Below are positions 8,026 through 16,500 of a stretch of DNA of 22,579 bases, piece after piece (position 1 is the first letter of the stretch; each line of letters starts with the position of its first letter). The stretch lies in NCBI GenBank assembly GCA_037132135.1, contig JBAXPR010000056.1:1-22579 (forward strand). Direction: 5' to 3'. The notes under the pieces were generated by a model. The model made no database searches. It was given only the letters and a program-made list of their open reading frames with translations, and had not been told where the DNA came from. Source of the DNA: BOG-933 sp037132135 (lineage in GTDB: Bacteria; Pseudomonadota; Alphaproteobacteria; Azospirillales; Azospirillaceae). Position numbers and translations under genes: made by a program.

Positions 8026-9390
8026 CTATGCTGTTCCGGCCCGGGTATCCGCGGTGCGGCGAAGCGCTTCCAGCCGGTGGCGCACGACGTCGATGTGGCC
8101 GCGCAGATCGTAGAGCTGGTTGGCGAAGGCCAGCGGCACCGGGATCAGGTTGACCGCCCGTTCGATGCGCTCGATCTCGGACAGCGCCTCGGCCGTCCCG
8201 GTCTGGTCGGGCTCGTCACCGATATCGGCCTCGATCTTGCGGAGTTCGCGGTACCAGTAAACGATGCGCTGGCGGATGCGCCAGGCGTAGAGCGCGGGCG
8301 CGAACTTCAGCACCGGCAGCAACACGCCGAGCAGGGGCAGCAGCATCACCATCAGCCGGTCGGCCAGGGTGGCGAGCCAGAACGGCAGGAAACGCTGGAA
8401 AAAGGGCTCGCCCGATTTGTAGACGCGCTGGGCCTCGGCGGCGAGCGGGAACTCCTGATCCTCTGAGAGCGGGAAGGCGTTGGCCCGGGCGAAGGCACTG
8501 GCCTCGCCCTGGGCGTTGAGCCGCGGCTGCCGATGGACCTCGATCGCGGCCTGGGTCAGCAGGCTGACCAGCGCCGGGTGTACTCTGTCGCGCACCACCA
8601 GGGCGGCGGTGGTGGTCAGCATCCGGGTATCGGCCGGCGGCAGGTCGCGGGCGAAATCAACCACGCCCTCCCGCAGCTCGACCGATTTGAGGAAGGGAAA
8701 GCGCTGGGTGTAGGCTCCGGCCTGAACCACGTTCATCAGCTGGGCCTTGGGGCTGTCGAAGAGACGCTTCACCGTCCTCGCCTCGGGGGCGAGGACGAGG
8801 AAGCCGGCATCGGCGGCGCCGGTGTCGAGCGCCTCGACGGTGTCGGGCAATTCGGCGTTGATCAGGGTCGCGGTCTGGGCGGTGATGCCGCTGGCGTTGA
8901 GCAGCCGGGTGGCCAGCGCCGCGGTGGCGCTGCCGGCCGGGCCGATCAGCACCCGCTTGCCCGCCAGTTCGCTCAGCTTTTGCAGCTGTTGCGGCCCCTG
9001 ATAGAAAATCCACACCGGTTCCTGAAAGACCCGGCCCAAGGAACTCACCCCCGGCACCGGCTGGCCGCCGGTCAGGCCGCCCTGAATGAAGGCGGCGTCA
9101 ATCCGCGCCGCCGGGTCGCTGATCAGGGCCAGATTTTCCATCGAGCCCTTGGTTTCGCGGATCGTCAGGGTGACGCCGCTCTCGGCGAGAATCTCGCGGT
9201 AGCGCTCGGCTGCCGCCCAATAAGGGCTGTGGCGTGAGGCCGCCGCGATCACCAGCTCTCTCGGCGGCGCCGGGCCGATGAACTGCGCCGTGATCCAGAA
9301 CGCCGCCAGCACCGCCAGCACCACCAGTGTCACCGGCCCGGCCGTCAGCGCGGTTTCGCGCGCCTGAACCCATCGGAAGCTTTTGCCCAT
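8026..9390 (-). CDS. Membrane-anchored TAXI-family TRAP solute-binding protein
   Basis: 454-aa protein. An N-terminal hydrophobic span (about 18-39) is followed by a TAXI-type substrate-binding domain: AAASRHSPYWAAAERY, IDAAFIQGG, VWIFYQGP, LAGKRVLIGPAGSATAALA and the LPDTVEALDTGAADAGF stretch. Unlike ordinary periplasmic TAXI proteins it carries further hydrophobic segments at about 334-370 (MVMLLPLLGVLLPVL) and a charged ~85-residue C-terminal tail that is probably cytoplasmic. No TRAP permease gene is in the window, so it may be a sensor or scaffold rather than a transporter subunit. The start is ATG 9390; upstream in-frame sequence (to 9549) is arginine-rich and unlike a signal peptide. 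It is divergent from lsrF across 170 bp. Confidence 0.88.
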   Translation of the reverse strand: MGKSFRWVQARETALTAGPVTLVVLAVLAAFWITAQFIGPAPPRELVIAAASRHSPYWAAAERYREILAESGVTLTIRETKGSMENLALISDPAARIDAAFIQGGLTGGQPVPGVSSLGRVFQEPVWIFYQGPQQLQKLSELAGKRVLIGPAGSATAALATRLLNASGITAQTATLINAELPDTVEALDTGAADAGFLVLAPEARTVKRLFDSPKAQLMNVVQAGAYTQRFPFLKSVELREGVVDFARDLPPADTRMLTTTAALVVRDRVHPALVSLLTQAAIEVHRQPRLNAQGEASAFARANAFPLSEDQEFPLAAEAQRVYKSGEPFFQRFLPFWLATLADRLMVMLLPLLGVLLPVLKFAPALYAWRIRQRIVYWYRELRKIEADIGDEPDQTGTAEALSEIERIERAVNLIPVPLAFANQLYDLRGHIDVVRHRLEALRRTADTRAGTA

Positions 9391-9560
9391 GCGGATCGTC
9401 CCATCAAGGTGGGATGGCGGGAAGGGTCTCTTGTTACCACAAACGGACCCGGCAAAGGGAAGTGTCCTTCCCTGGCCCCGGCCCCGAGATCCGCCTTGTC
9501 GCGCGGCGCGCGAGCGTGCATTCTGCGGCTCACTCCCTCCCGTTACCAAGAGTCGATGCC

Positions 9561-10436
9561 ATGCCGGAAGCCGACAAAGAAGGCGAACGTTTCGCCGCCC
9601 AGCAGCCCCAGGCCACCCCGGGCTTTTTCCTCAAAGGCTGTCACCAGCTTGATTGGGGCATGAAAAACCGCCTCGCCCGGGTCTTCAATCCGGAGAGCGG
9701 CCGCACCGTGATGCTGGCCATCGATCATGGCTATTTCCAGGGGCCGACCACCGGGCTCGAGCGGATCGATCTCAGCATCGTGCCGTTGCTGCCGGCCTGC
9801 GATGCCCTCTTTTGCACCCGCGGCATCCTGCGTTCGGTGATTCCGGCGGCGTCGCAAAAGCCGATGGTTCTGCGCGCCAGCGGCGGCCCCAGCATCCTCA
9901 AGGAACTCTCCGACGAGCAGATCGCGATGGACATGGAGGACGCGGTCCGGCTGAACGCCGCCGGCGTCGGCATCCAGGTCTTCATCGGCGGCGAGTTCGA
10001 AACCCGCTCGATCCACAATATGACCCGGCTGGTCGATGCCGGTCTCCGCGTCGGCATGCCGGTGATGGGCGTGACCGCGGTCGGTAAGGACATGGTGCGC
10101 GACGCCAAGTATTTCCGCCTCGCCTGCCGGATCATCGCCGAACTCGGCGCCCAGTACGTCAAGACCTACTTCGTCGAGGATGGCTTTGAGACCATCACCG
10201 CCAGTTGCCCGGTGCCGATCGTGATGGCCGGCGGCAAGAAGCTGCCCGAACTGGAGGCCCTGACCATGGCCTATAACGCCGTCCAGCAGGGCGCGTCCGG
10301 CGTCGACATGGGCCGCAATATCTTCCAGTCCGATGCGCCCAAGGCGATGATCGCGGCGGTGAACGAGGTTGTGCACCGCAATCTCAAGCCGGCGCTGGCG
10401 CTGCAACTGTTCCAGGACCTCAAGGCCGGGGGCTGA
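9561..10436 (+). CDS. lsrF: LsrF-type 3-hydroxy-5-phosphonooxypentane-2,4-dione thiolase
   Basis: 291 residues, which I recall is also the length of E. coli LsrF, and very similar throughout. Diagnostic segments: GCHQLDWGMKNRLARVFNP, VMLAIDHGYFQGPTTGLERI, CTRGILRSV, VGKDMVRDAKYF, AELGAQYVKTYFVEDGFE (K201, matching the Schiff-base Lys203), CPVPIVMAGGKKLPE and GASGVDMGRNIFQSD. In enterics LsrF is the last step of autoinducer-2 degradation, transferring an acetyl group from phospho-AI-2-derived P-HPD to CoA. None of lsrK, lsrR, lsrACDB or lsrG is in this window, so the true substrate may differ; the family is within the DeoC/FbaB-type class I aldolases. ATG 9561 gives the E. coli-like N-terminus; the ribosome binding site is weak. 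A methyltransferase gene follows 36 bp downstream. Confidence 0.9.
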   Translation: MPEADKEGERFAAQQPQATPGFFLKGCHQLDWGMKNRLARVFNPESGRTVMLAIDHGYFQGPTTGLERIDLSIVPLLPACDALFCTRGILRSVIPAASQKPMVLRASGGPSILKELSDEQIAMDMEDAVRLNAAGVGIQVFIGGEFETRSIHNMTRLVDAGLRVGMPVMGVTAVGKDMVRDAKYFRLACRIIAELGAQYVKTYFVEDGFETITASCPVPIVMAGGKKLPELEALTMAYNAVQQGASGVDMGRNIFQSDAPKAMIAAVNEVVHRNLKPALALQLFQDLKAGG

Positions 10437-10472
10437 GAACGCCGGGTTCGGCCCGCAAGGAGGACGAGCAGG

Positions 10473-11192
10473 ATGGCGATCGCCGAATCCTTCGACCGGG
10501 CTGCGCCCACTTACGACGCGCTGCGGCGCAAGCTGATCCCGTGCTTCGACGATTTCTATGATACCGTGCTGACCCTGCTCGGCGACGCCGCGGGCATGGC
10601 GCCGCGGGTACTGGACCTCGGCGCCGGCACCGGTCTGCTCTCGGCGCTGGTGCTGGAGCGCTTTCCCGAGGCGCGGCTGACCCTGATCGATCTCTCGGAG
10701 GGCATGCTCGACCGGGCGCGGCTGCGCTTCGACCGCCAGCCGCCGGGTCAGGTCGGCTTCATGGTCGCCGACTACACCAGCGCCGATCTCGGCGGCCCCT
10801 ATGACGCCGTGGTGTCGGCGCTCTCGATCCACCATCTGGAGGACGCCGACAAGCGCGCCCTCTTCGCGCGGGTCTGGGCGGCGCTGCGGCCGGGCGGGGT
10901 GTTCATCAACGCCGATCAGGTCGCCGGCCCCAGCCTCGCCCGCGATGCCCATTACCGGGCGCTGTGGCTGCTGGCGGTGCGCAGTGCCGATGTGCCCGAA
11001 GAGGAACTGGCCGCCGCCCGCGAACGCATGACCCATGACCGTCTGACCCCGCTGGCGGTGCAACTGGGCTGGCTGGCCGGGGCCGGTTTCATCGAGGTCG
11101 ACTGCGCCTACAAGCACTGGAGCTTCGCGGTGTTTGCCGGGGTGCGGCCCGAGGCGCCGGCGAAGTGCAGCCCTGCTTGCCCGGGGGCTTGA
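10473..11192 (+). CDS. Class I SAM-dependent methyltransferase
   Basis: 239-aa Rossmann-fold methyltransferase of the UbiE/type-11/type-25 kind. It has motif I VLDLGAGTGLLS (47-58), the acidic residue ending the second strand (LTLIDLSEGML, D73), VADYTSAD, motif II DAVVSALSIHHLED (111-124) and LRPGGVF (138-144). An N-terminal FDRAAPTYD segment is typical of small-molecule methyltransferases of this class. The substrate cannot be deduced. A good AAGGAGG ribosome binding site lies about 8 bases before the start. It follows lsrF by 36 bp and is likely co-transcribed with it. Confidence 0.9.
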   Translation: MAIAESFDRAAPTYDALRRKLIPCFDDFYDTVLTLLGDAAGMAPRVLDLGAGTGLLSALVLERFPEARLTLIDLSEGMLDRARLRFDRQPPGQVGFMVADYTSADLGGPYDAVVSALSIHHLEDADKRALFARVWAALRPGGVFINADQVAGPSLARDAHYRALWLLAVRSADVPEEELAAARERMTHDRLTPLAVQLGWLAGAGFIEVDCAYKHWSFAVFAGVRPEAPAKCSPACPGA

Positions 11193-11253
11193 CCGGCGGC
11201 CAAATCCTCCCATTCTGGCAGGGGGGCGGCGGCATTCGGGAGGACATGGCGGC

Positions 11254-12501
11254 ATGATCGGTTTCGGACGCGACAAGCCAGTTTCGGGCCATCGGCTGTC
11301 CGACCCGCGCGGTCTCGCCGACCGTGCGCTCGCGCGGCCGCCGCTGTGCCGGCCCGCGCATCCGCCCGGCCACCACCTTCATGGTCCGTCCCCCTCACGG
11401 CCGGCGCCGGTGCCGGCCTGGTGGCCGGGGCTACGGCGCGGCCTGCCATCGCTGGCGGTGGCGCTGCTGCTGGTGCTGTTCGGCATGGGCGTGCTCTACT
11501 GGCGCGGTCAGAGCGTCGGTTCGGGCGCGCCGGCGCTGGTGGTCTGGCGGGTGCCGGGCCAGCAGACGGTCAGCCTGTCGGCCGTCGACCCGGGGCGCTG
11601 GCGGGCCTTCCTTTCCTCCCGCTATGCCGCGCAGATGACGACCCGGCAGGCGATTCTCGATCAGGCGCGCGGCGAGATGGCGGCGGCGCTGCTGCCGGTG
11701 TTCGTCGCGATGAAGGGCCGGGTCAAGGACTATATCGGCTGGTTCTATTTCTTTCCGACCACCTACCGCATGGCCTTCACCTCGGTGATCGCGGTGCTGA
11801 CCCGGGATGCCGGCGACAGCCGCGCCGCCGAGCAGGTGGCCACCGAATCGCTCAACCGCCTGCTTCAGGACCGCTTTCTCGAAGTGGTGGTGGTGCCCGA
11901 GAAATTCGGCCCCAGCGTCGAGGCGGCGGCGCGGGCGGTGCAGGCGCGCGCCATTGAGCGGGCCGAGGCGGCGGCGGCCGGGGAAATCGCGGCGCTCTCG
12001 GGCTTCATGACCGAGCATGGCAAGCCGGCGGCGGCCGGCTCCGCCCAGCCGGTGGTGGTCTCGTGGGAGGCGCTGGGGTTGCCGGCGCCGGCTTCGGCGA
12101 TGTCGGCGCCGCCCGACGCCGTGGCCCTGATCAAGGCCGACCCGGCGCTGACCGGCCTGCAGACCACCGCCACCACCGAAGGCATGATGCTGGTGGCCCG
12201 CCAGATCGCCCGGCGCATGGTCAACAGCGCGGTCAGCGATGCCGCCCGTACCCTGGTGGTGCCGATGCTGGCCGGCAGCGCCCTCGGACCGGTGGAGGCG
12301 GTGGCCACGCCGCTGCTCGGCGTTGCCGCCTTCGGCGTCGGCGTCGGCGCCGAGTTCGGCGCCGTCAAGATGCGTGAACTGGTCGAGGGCGAGCGCCTGA
12401 CCAGCCTCTCGAACGGCATCGTCGATCACCTCCGCGACAACCAGAGCCGGGTCCTGTCCGAGGGCGTGGCCCGGCGGGTCGAGACCTGGCTCGGCGGCTG
12501 A
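11254..12501 (+). CDS. Unrecognised 415-aa membrane-anchored protein
   Basis: I do not recognise the family. A proline/histidine/arginine-rich, probably cytoplasmic N-terminus (1-62) precedes a clear membrane span at about 63-83 (SLAVALLLVLFGMGVLYW). A large, presumably periplasmic domain with long alanine-rich helices follows (EQVATESLNRLLQDRFLEVV; AARAVQARAIERAEAAAAGE). Near 340-370 a glycine/alanine-rich hydrophobic stretch (TPLLGVAAFGVGVGAEFGAV) could be a second span or a hairpin. ATG 11254 is preceded by GGGAGG at 11238-11243; an out-of-frame ATG at 11246 opens only a 4-codon frame ending TGA over this start. It is 61 bp downstream of the methyltransferase on the same strand. Confidence 0.75.
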   Translation: MIGFGRDKPVSGHRLSDPRGLADRALARPPLCRPAHPPGHHLHGPSPSRPAPVPAWWPGLRRGLPSLAVALLLVLFGMGVLYWRGQSVGSGAPALVVWRVPGQQTVSLSAVDPGRWRAFLSSRYAAQMTTRQAILDQARGEMAAALLPVFVAMKGRVKDYIGWFYFFPTTYRMAFTSVIAVLTRDAGDSRAAEQVATESLNRLLQDRFLEVVVVPEKFGPSVEAAARAVQARAIERAEAAAAGEIAALSGFMTEHGKPAAAGSAQPVVVSWEALGLPAPASAMSAPPDAVALIKADPALTGLQTTATTEGMMLVARQIARRMVNSAVSDAARTLVVPMLAGSALGPVEAVATPLLGVAAFGVGVGAEFGAVKMRELVEGERLTSLSNGIVDHLRDNQSRVLSEGVARRVETWLGG

Positions 12502-12532
12502 GGCGCGGACGCGGAGCGCGACGGAATTCGCG

Positions 12533-12946
12533 CTACTCGTCGTCCTGGATGGTGAGAACCTCGTCCATGTCGTCGCCGAGATCATCGAGTTCCGAAACGT
12601 CCTCCGGTTCCTCCTCATCGGCATCGATGTCGGCGACGGCGTCGACATCGACATCGACGCTGTCGATGATGTCGGCGACGGGCACGGTGTCGTCGGCCTG
12701 ATCGAGCGCGACGGTCTCGCTGTCGACATCGACGCCGAGGCTCTCACGCACCGGCAACGGAATCTTCTTCGGCGTCACATCGGCCGGCACCGGCCGGGCG
12801 CGGCGCGACTTGAGCAGCGCTTCCGGGTCGTAGACGGACTGGCAGGTCGGGCAGACCGGTGGCGATTTATGGAAATCGTAATAGCGGGCGCTGCAGCTTG
12901 GACAGATGCGCTTGATGCCCCATTCAGTCTTGGCCACGACCTTCAC
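12533..12946 (-). CDS. TIGR02300 / FYDLN-type acidic zinc-ribbon protein
   Basis: 137-aa small protein. The N-terminal third is a zinc ribbon: CPSC then CPTC, two CxxC pairs about 17 residues apart, with the family landmark between them present as YYDFHK where most members have FYDLNK. The rest is a highly acidic tail rich in Asp, Val and Ile. The family is conserved in alphaproteobacteria, often near aroA; its function is unknown. The start is GTG: 12946 has an AAAGG site, while GTG 12937 would give M-A-K-T-E-W-G, closer to the usual family N-terminus. It converges on the 415-aa gene with a 31-bp gap. Confidence 0.88.
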   Translation of the reverse strand: MKVVAKTEWGIKRICPSCSARYYDFHKSPPVCPTCQSVYDPEALLKSRRARPVPADVTPKKIPLPVRESLGVDVDSETVALDQADDTVPVADIIDSVDVDVDAVADIDADEEEPEDVSELDDLGDDMDEVLTIQDDE

Positions 12947-13010
12947 CTCACCTTTGTTGGCTGAGCCGCATTCTCATAGCACGCGGCCCGCCCGTCGGAC
13001 GCACGAATAG

Positions 13011-13047
13011 GGCCGCGCCGGATTTTTGTCCGGACGGGGGCGCGGCC
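13011..13047. repeat. 9-bp inverted repeat with nested hairpin
   Basis: GGCCGCGCC at 13011-13019 is perfectly complementary to GGCGCGGCC at 13039-13047. An alternative inner hairpin pairs CCGGA (13018-13022) with TCCGG (13029-13033) around TTTTTG. It lies about 65 bp upstream of the FYDLN gene start. There is no T-tract after the stem, so it is not a textbook terminator; a regulatory or structural role is only possible. Confidence 0.45.
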
Positions 13048-13174
13048 GGTCGCGCGCGGCGGCGTCCGGCGCGGCATGGTGTCACAGAAATCGCCCATGG
13101 CCGGCCGGTCTCCGGTCGAGTCTGTCGCGGATCTTCGAGATATGCTAATCCCTGATTACATGGGGCTGGCGGGG

Positions 13175-13188
13175 CCGGCGATCGCCGG
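13175..13188. repeat. 14-bp perfect palindrome
   Basis: CCGGCGATCGCCGG is fully self-complementary and is followed at 13191-13201 by a second dyad, CCGAG-T-CTCGG. Such a pair could be an operator, but in DNA this GC-rich a palindrome built around CGATCG can arise by chance. Confidence 0.4.
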
Positions 13189-13427
13189 TTCCGAGTCTCG
13201 GAGCCCGTAACGGCGGCCGGCCACTGATCCGGCTCCGAACCGGGCCGCGGCCAGGCAGGGGGCGGAGAGGGGCTCGCCGGTGGGCGGCGCCGAGACCGAC
13301 CGCCTGTCGCTATTGAGTCCGGCCCCCGATTTCCGGTCGGGGGTGCCAACAGTTTCCATCAGGGTGTGTCGGTTGCGCCGCACAAAGGGTCCGCGCGAGG
13401 TCTTCCGGGTCCGAATTTGGTTTTATC

Positions 13428-13456
13428 TTTACAAAACTAAAAATTGTGGGTATTCT
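13428..13456 (+). promoter_or_regulatory. Putative sigma-70-type promoter of the octad-repeat gene
   Basis: TTTACA (13428-13433; 5 of 6 with TTGACA), a 17-bp spacer, then TATTCT (13451-13456; 4 of 6 with TATAAT). It sits in the only strongly AT-rich stretch of the intergenic region, about 53 bp upstream of ATG 13509, giving a leader of roughly 45 bases. The spacing is ideal and the location sensible, but this is a visual match only. Confidence 0.45.
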
Positions 13457-13508
13457 CGATCAAATTCGGTTATTTTTATATGGAATTAGTTGTTGAAAGA
13501 GCCGCTTG

Positions 13509-16500
13509 ATGGCGATCAATAATGGCACGCCGATGGCAGAGATCCGGGCGTTGACCACGTCTCAGCTCGAGGCGCTGTCGTCTGTTGAGTTGAGCGCTCT
13601 CACGACGACTCAGATTGCCGGCTTTACGCTTGATCAGGTTCAGGTCTTCAGTCGCGGTCAGATCGCCTCTCTCGGCCTTGCTCAAGTAAAAGGCTTTACC
13701 CCGTTTCAGGTCAGCGCCTTCTCGACCACCCAGATAAGGGGCCTCTCGGCCGACCAGATCGGCGCCCTGACCAGCCGGCAGGTCGGTGGCCTCAGCGCCG
13801 ATCAGTTCGGCGTTTTGCGGGCCGACCAGATCGCGGCACTGACCACAACCGTTATCGCCGGCCTTACCAATGATCAGCTCGGCAGCTTGACCACGGAGCA
13901 GGTGCGGGCCCTGTCCCCGTCCCAGCTCGGCAGCCTGAGTTCGGACCAGATTCGCGCTCTGGCCACCGACCAGATCGCCGCTCTCACGCAGGGCCAGGTG
14001 TCCCGGCTGACCACGACCCAGCTCAAGGCCCTGTCCGTCGAGGACATCGGCACCCTGTCCGGGCTTCAGGTGGCGGCGCTCACCGCCAGCCAGATCGCCG
14101 CCCTGACGCCGTCCCAGCTCGGCGGTCTGACCCCGGCTCAGATTCAGAAGCTTGAGACCAATCAGCTGGCGGCGCTGACCGCGACCCAGCTGGGCGCTCT
14201 GGGCGCCGATCAGGCGGCCGGTCTGACGGCGGCCAGGATCAACGGCCTGACCGCGACTCAGGTCAGAGGGATCAGTGCCGAGCTGATCGCGGCGCTGACC
14301 GCGACCCAGCTCCGGGGGTTCAGCGCGTCCGGCCTCGGCGCGCTCGGCACCGGTCAGCTGGCCGCCCTGACCGCCGACGAGGTTGGCGCCCTCAGTGCCG
14401 CGCAGATGCCGTTTCTGACCGCGACCCAGATTCGGGCGCTCAGCATCGAGCAGATCGGCGGTCTGACCGCCCGGCAACTCGGGGCGCTGACCGGCAGCCA
14501 GCTCGGCGCGCTGGGAAGCGTCCAGCTGGGCGCGCTGTCGACCACGCAGATCAGGGGCCTCACCCCGACCCAGATCAAGGGCCTGGGCACGGCCCAGACC
14601 GGCAGCCTCAGTCCCGAGGGGCTGGCGGCGTTTTCGCTCGCGCAGGTGCGCAGCCTGAGCGCGGCCCAGGTCACAGCCCTCGGCACCGACCAGATCGCGG
14701 CCCTCACCGCCACCGCGGTCGGCGCCCTCGCGACGACCCAACTGGCGGCGCTGACCACGGTCCAGGTCGGCGCCCTGACCTCGGACCAGATTCGCGCCCT
14801 CACCACCGCTCAGCTGGCCGGCCTCAGCGCGAACCAGAGCGGCGCGCTGTCGGTCGATCAGCTGCCGGGCCTGACCGCGAAGCAACTGGCGGCGCTGGGG
14901 CCCGCGACCCTCCGCGGCCTTGCCACCGATGTCGTCGCCGGCCTGACCACCGTGCAGAGTGGCGGCTTGACCACGCTCCAGCTGGGGGCGCTGAGCACGG
15001 CCCAGCTGCTGGCGCTCGGCGGGGAGGTCATCGCGGCCCTGACCCCGGCCCAGCTCCATGGCTTCGCGGCAAAACAGCTCGCCTTGCTGTCCGACGATCA
15101 GGTCGGCGCCCTGACCGCGACCCAGCTCGCCATCCTGACCGCGACCCAGCTGGCCGGTCTCACCACCGTGCAGATCGCGGCGCTGTCCGGGGACCAGCTC
15201 GGCGGCATCGGCTCGTTCCAGATCGGGGCCCTGACAACCCGCCAGATCGTTGCCCTGAGTTCGGCCCAGCTCGGGGCCTTGAGTGGTCGCCAGCTCGACG
15301 GCCTCAGCGTCGCCGGCGTCGCGGCTCTGACCGTAACCCAGCTCGACGGCCTGAGCGCCACCGCGCTCGCCTCGCTCAGCCCGGCCCAGCTCGCCGGGTT
15401 CGGCTCGGTCCAGCTGGCCGCGCTCAGCCCGCGTCAGCTTGGCGGTCTCAGCGCGGCCCAGCTCGGCGGCCTGACCACCAGCCAGCTCCAGGGCCTCGGC
15501 AGCGACGAGATCGCGGCCCTGACCGTGACCCAGCTGCGCGGCCTTGGGGCGGGTCAGCTCGGCGCTCTCGGCCCGGGCCAGCTCGGCGCACTCTCGGCCG
15601 CCCAGCTCGCGGCCTTGAGCACGACCCAGCTCGGCGGCCTGACCGCGACCGGGATTGGCGCTCTGACCGGCGATCAGCTGCGCGGCCTGAGTTCGCTCGA
15701 CATCCGTGCCTTGTCGGCGGTCCAGCTCGCGGCGCTGACCGCGGACGACATTGCGGTCCTCGGCGCCACCCAGCTTGGCGCCCTGACCACCGCGCAGGTC
15801 GCGGCGCTGTCGGCCACGCAACTGGCGGCGCTGACCCTGACCCAGCTCGGCTCCCTGACCAGCGGCCAGCTGCGCAGCCTGACGGTGACCCGGCTGGCCG
15901 GCCTCAGCGCCGAGCAGTTCGGCGCCCTGACCGCCAGCCAGATCGGGGCGCTCAGCTGCGCCCAGGTTCGCGGCCTGACCGCCGACGGTATCGGGCGGCT
16001 GACCCTGACCCAGCTCGGCGGTTTGAGCGGCTCCCAGCTCTGCCAGCTGACCCTGACCCAGCTCGGCGGCCTGGCCCCGGCCCAGCTCGCCGCCCTCGGC
16101 GACCGCCAGCTGCGCAGCCTGACCGCGACCCAGCTGGGCGCGCTCTCGGCCGACCAGCTCGACGGCCTGAGCCCGGCCGCGCTGGCCACCCTCAGTGTGA
16201 CGCAGCTCGCCGGCCTGGGGCCGCTGCAGCTGGGGTCGCTCAGCCTCAGTCAGGTCGGCGGGCTCGGCGCGGCCCAGCTCGGCGCCCTGACCACCAGCCA
16301 GCTCCAGGGGATCGGCGCCGAGGCGATGGCGGCCCTGACCGCGACTCAGCTGCATGGTTTCAGCCCGACCGAACTCGGCGCCCTGAGCGCGGTCCAGCTC
16401 GGCGTCCTGTCGGCGACCCAGCTCGGCGCCCTCGGCACCGCCCAGCTCGCCGGCCTGAGCGCGACCCAGGTCGGTGCTCTCACCGGCGATCAGGTGCGCG

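Larger units (their letters stand above)
12947..13508. other. Intergenic region between FYDLN gene and the giant repeat gene
   Basis: 562 bp with no convincing gene; a 69-codon open frame at 13280-13489 has no homology I recognise and runs into the AT-rich leader. The left 450 bp are as GC-rich as the genome and contain two inverted repeats. The right 95 bp (about 13415-13508) are sharply AT-rich and contain the promoter-like element. I searched by eye for a tRNA, since one often neighbours the FYDLN gene in relatives, and found no T-loop or acceptor stem. Confidence 0.7.

Noticed and set aside
9543..11276. 577-codon minus frame opposite lsrF and the methyltransferase
   Set aside because: Antisense shadow; the + strand has two clearly recognisable enzymes there.
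12947..13300. A tRNA gene next to the FYDLN-family gene
   Set aside because: No acceptor stem, anticodon arm or GGTTCRANNCC T-loop could be found on either strand by eye.
13280..13489. 69-codon + frame upstream of the giant gene
   Set aside because: It spans the GC-rich to AT-rich transition without coding bias and would run across the putative promoter.
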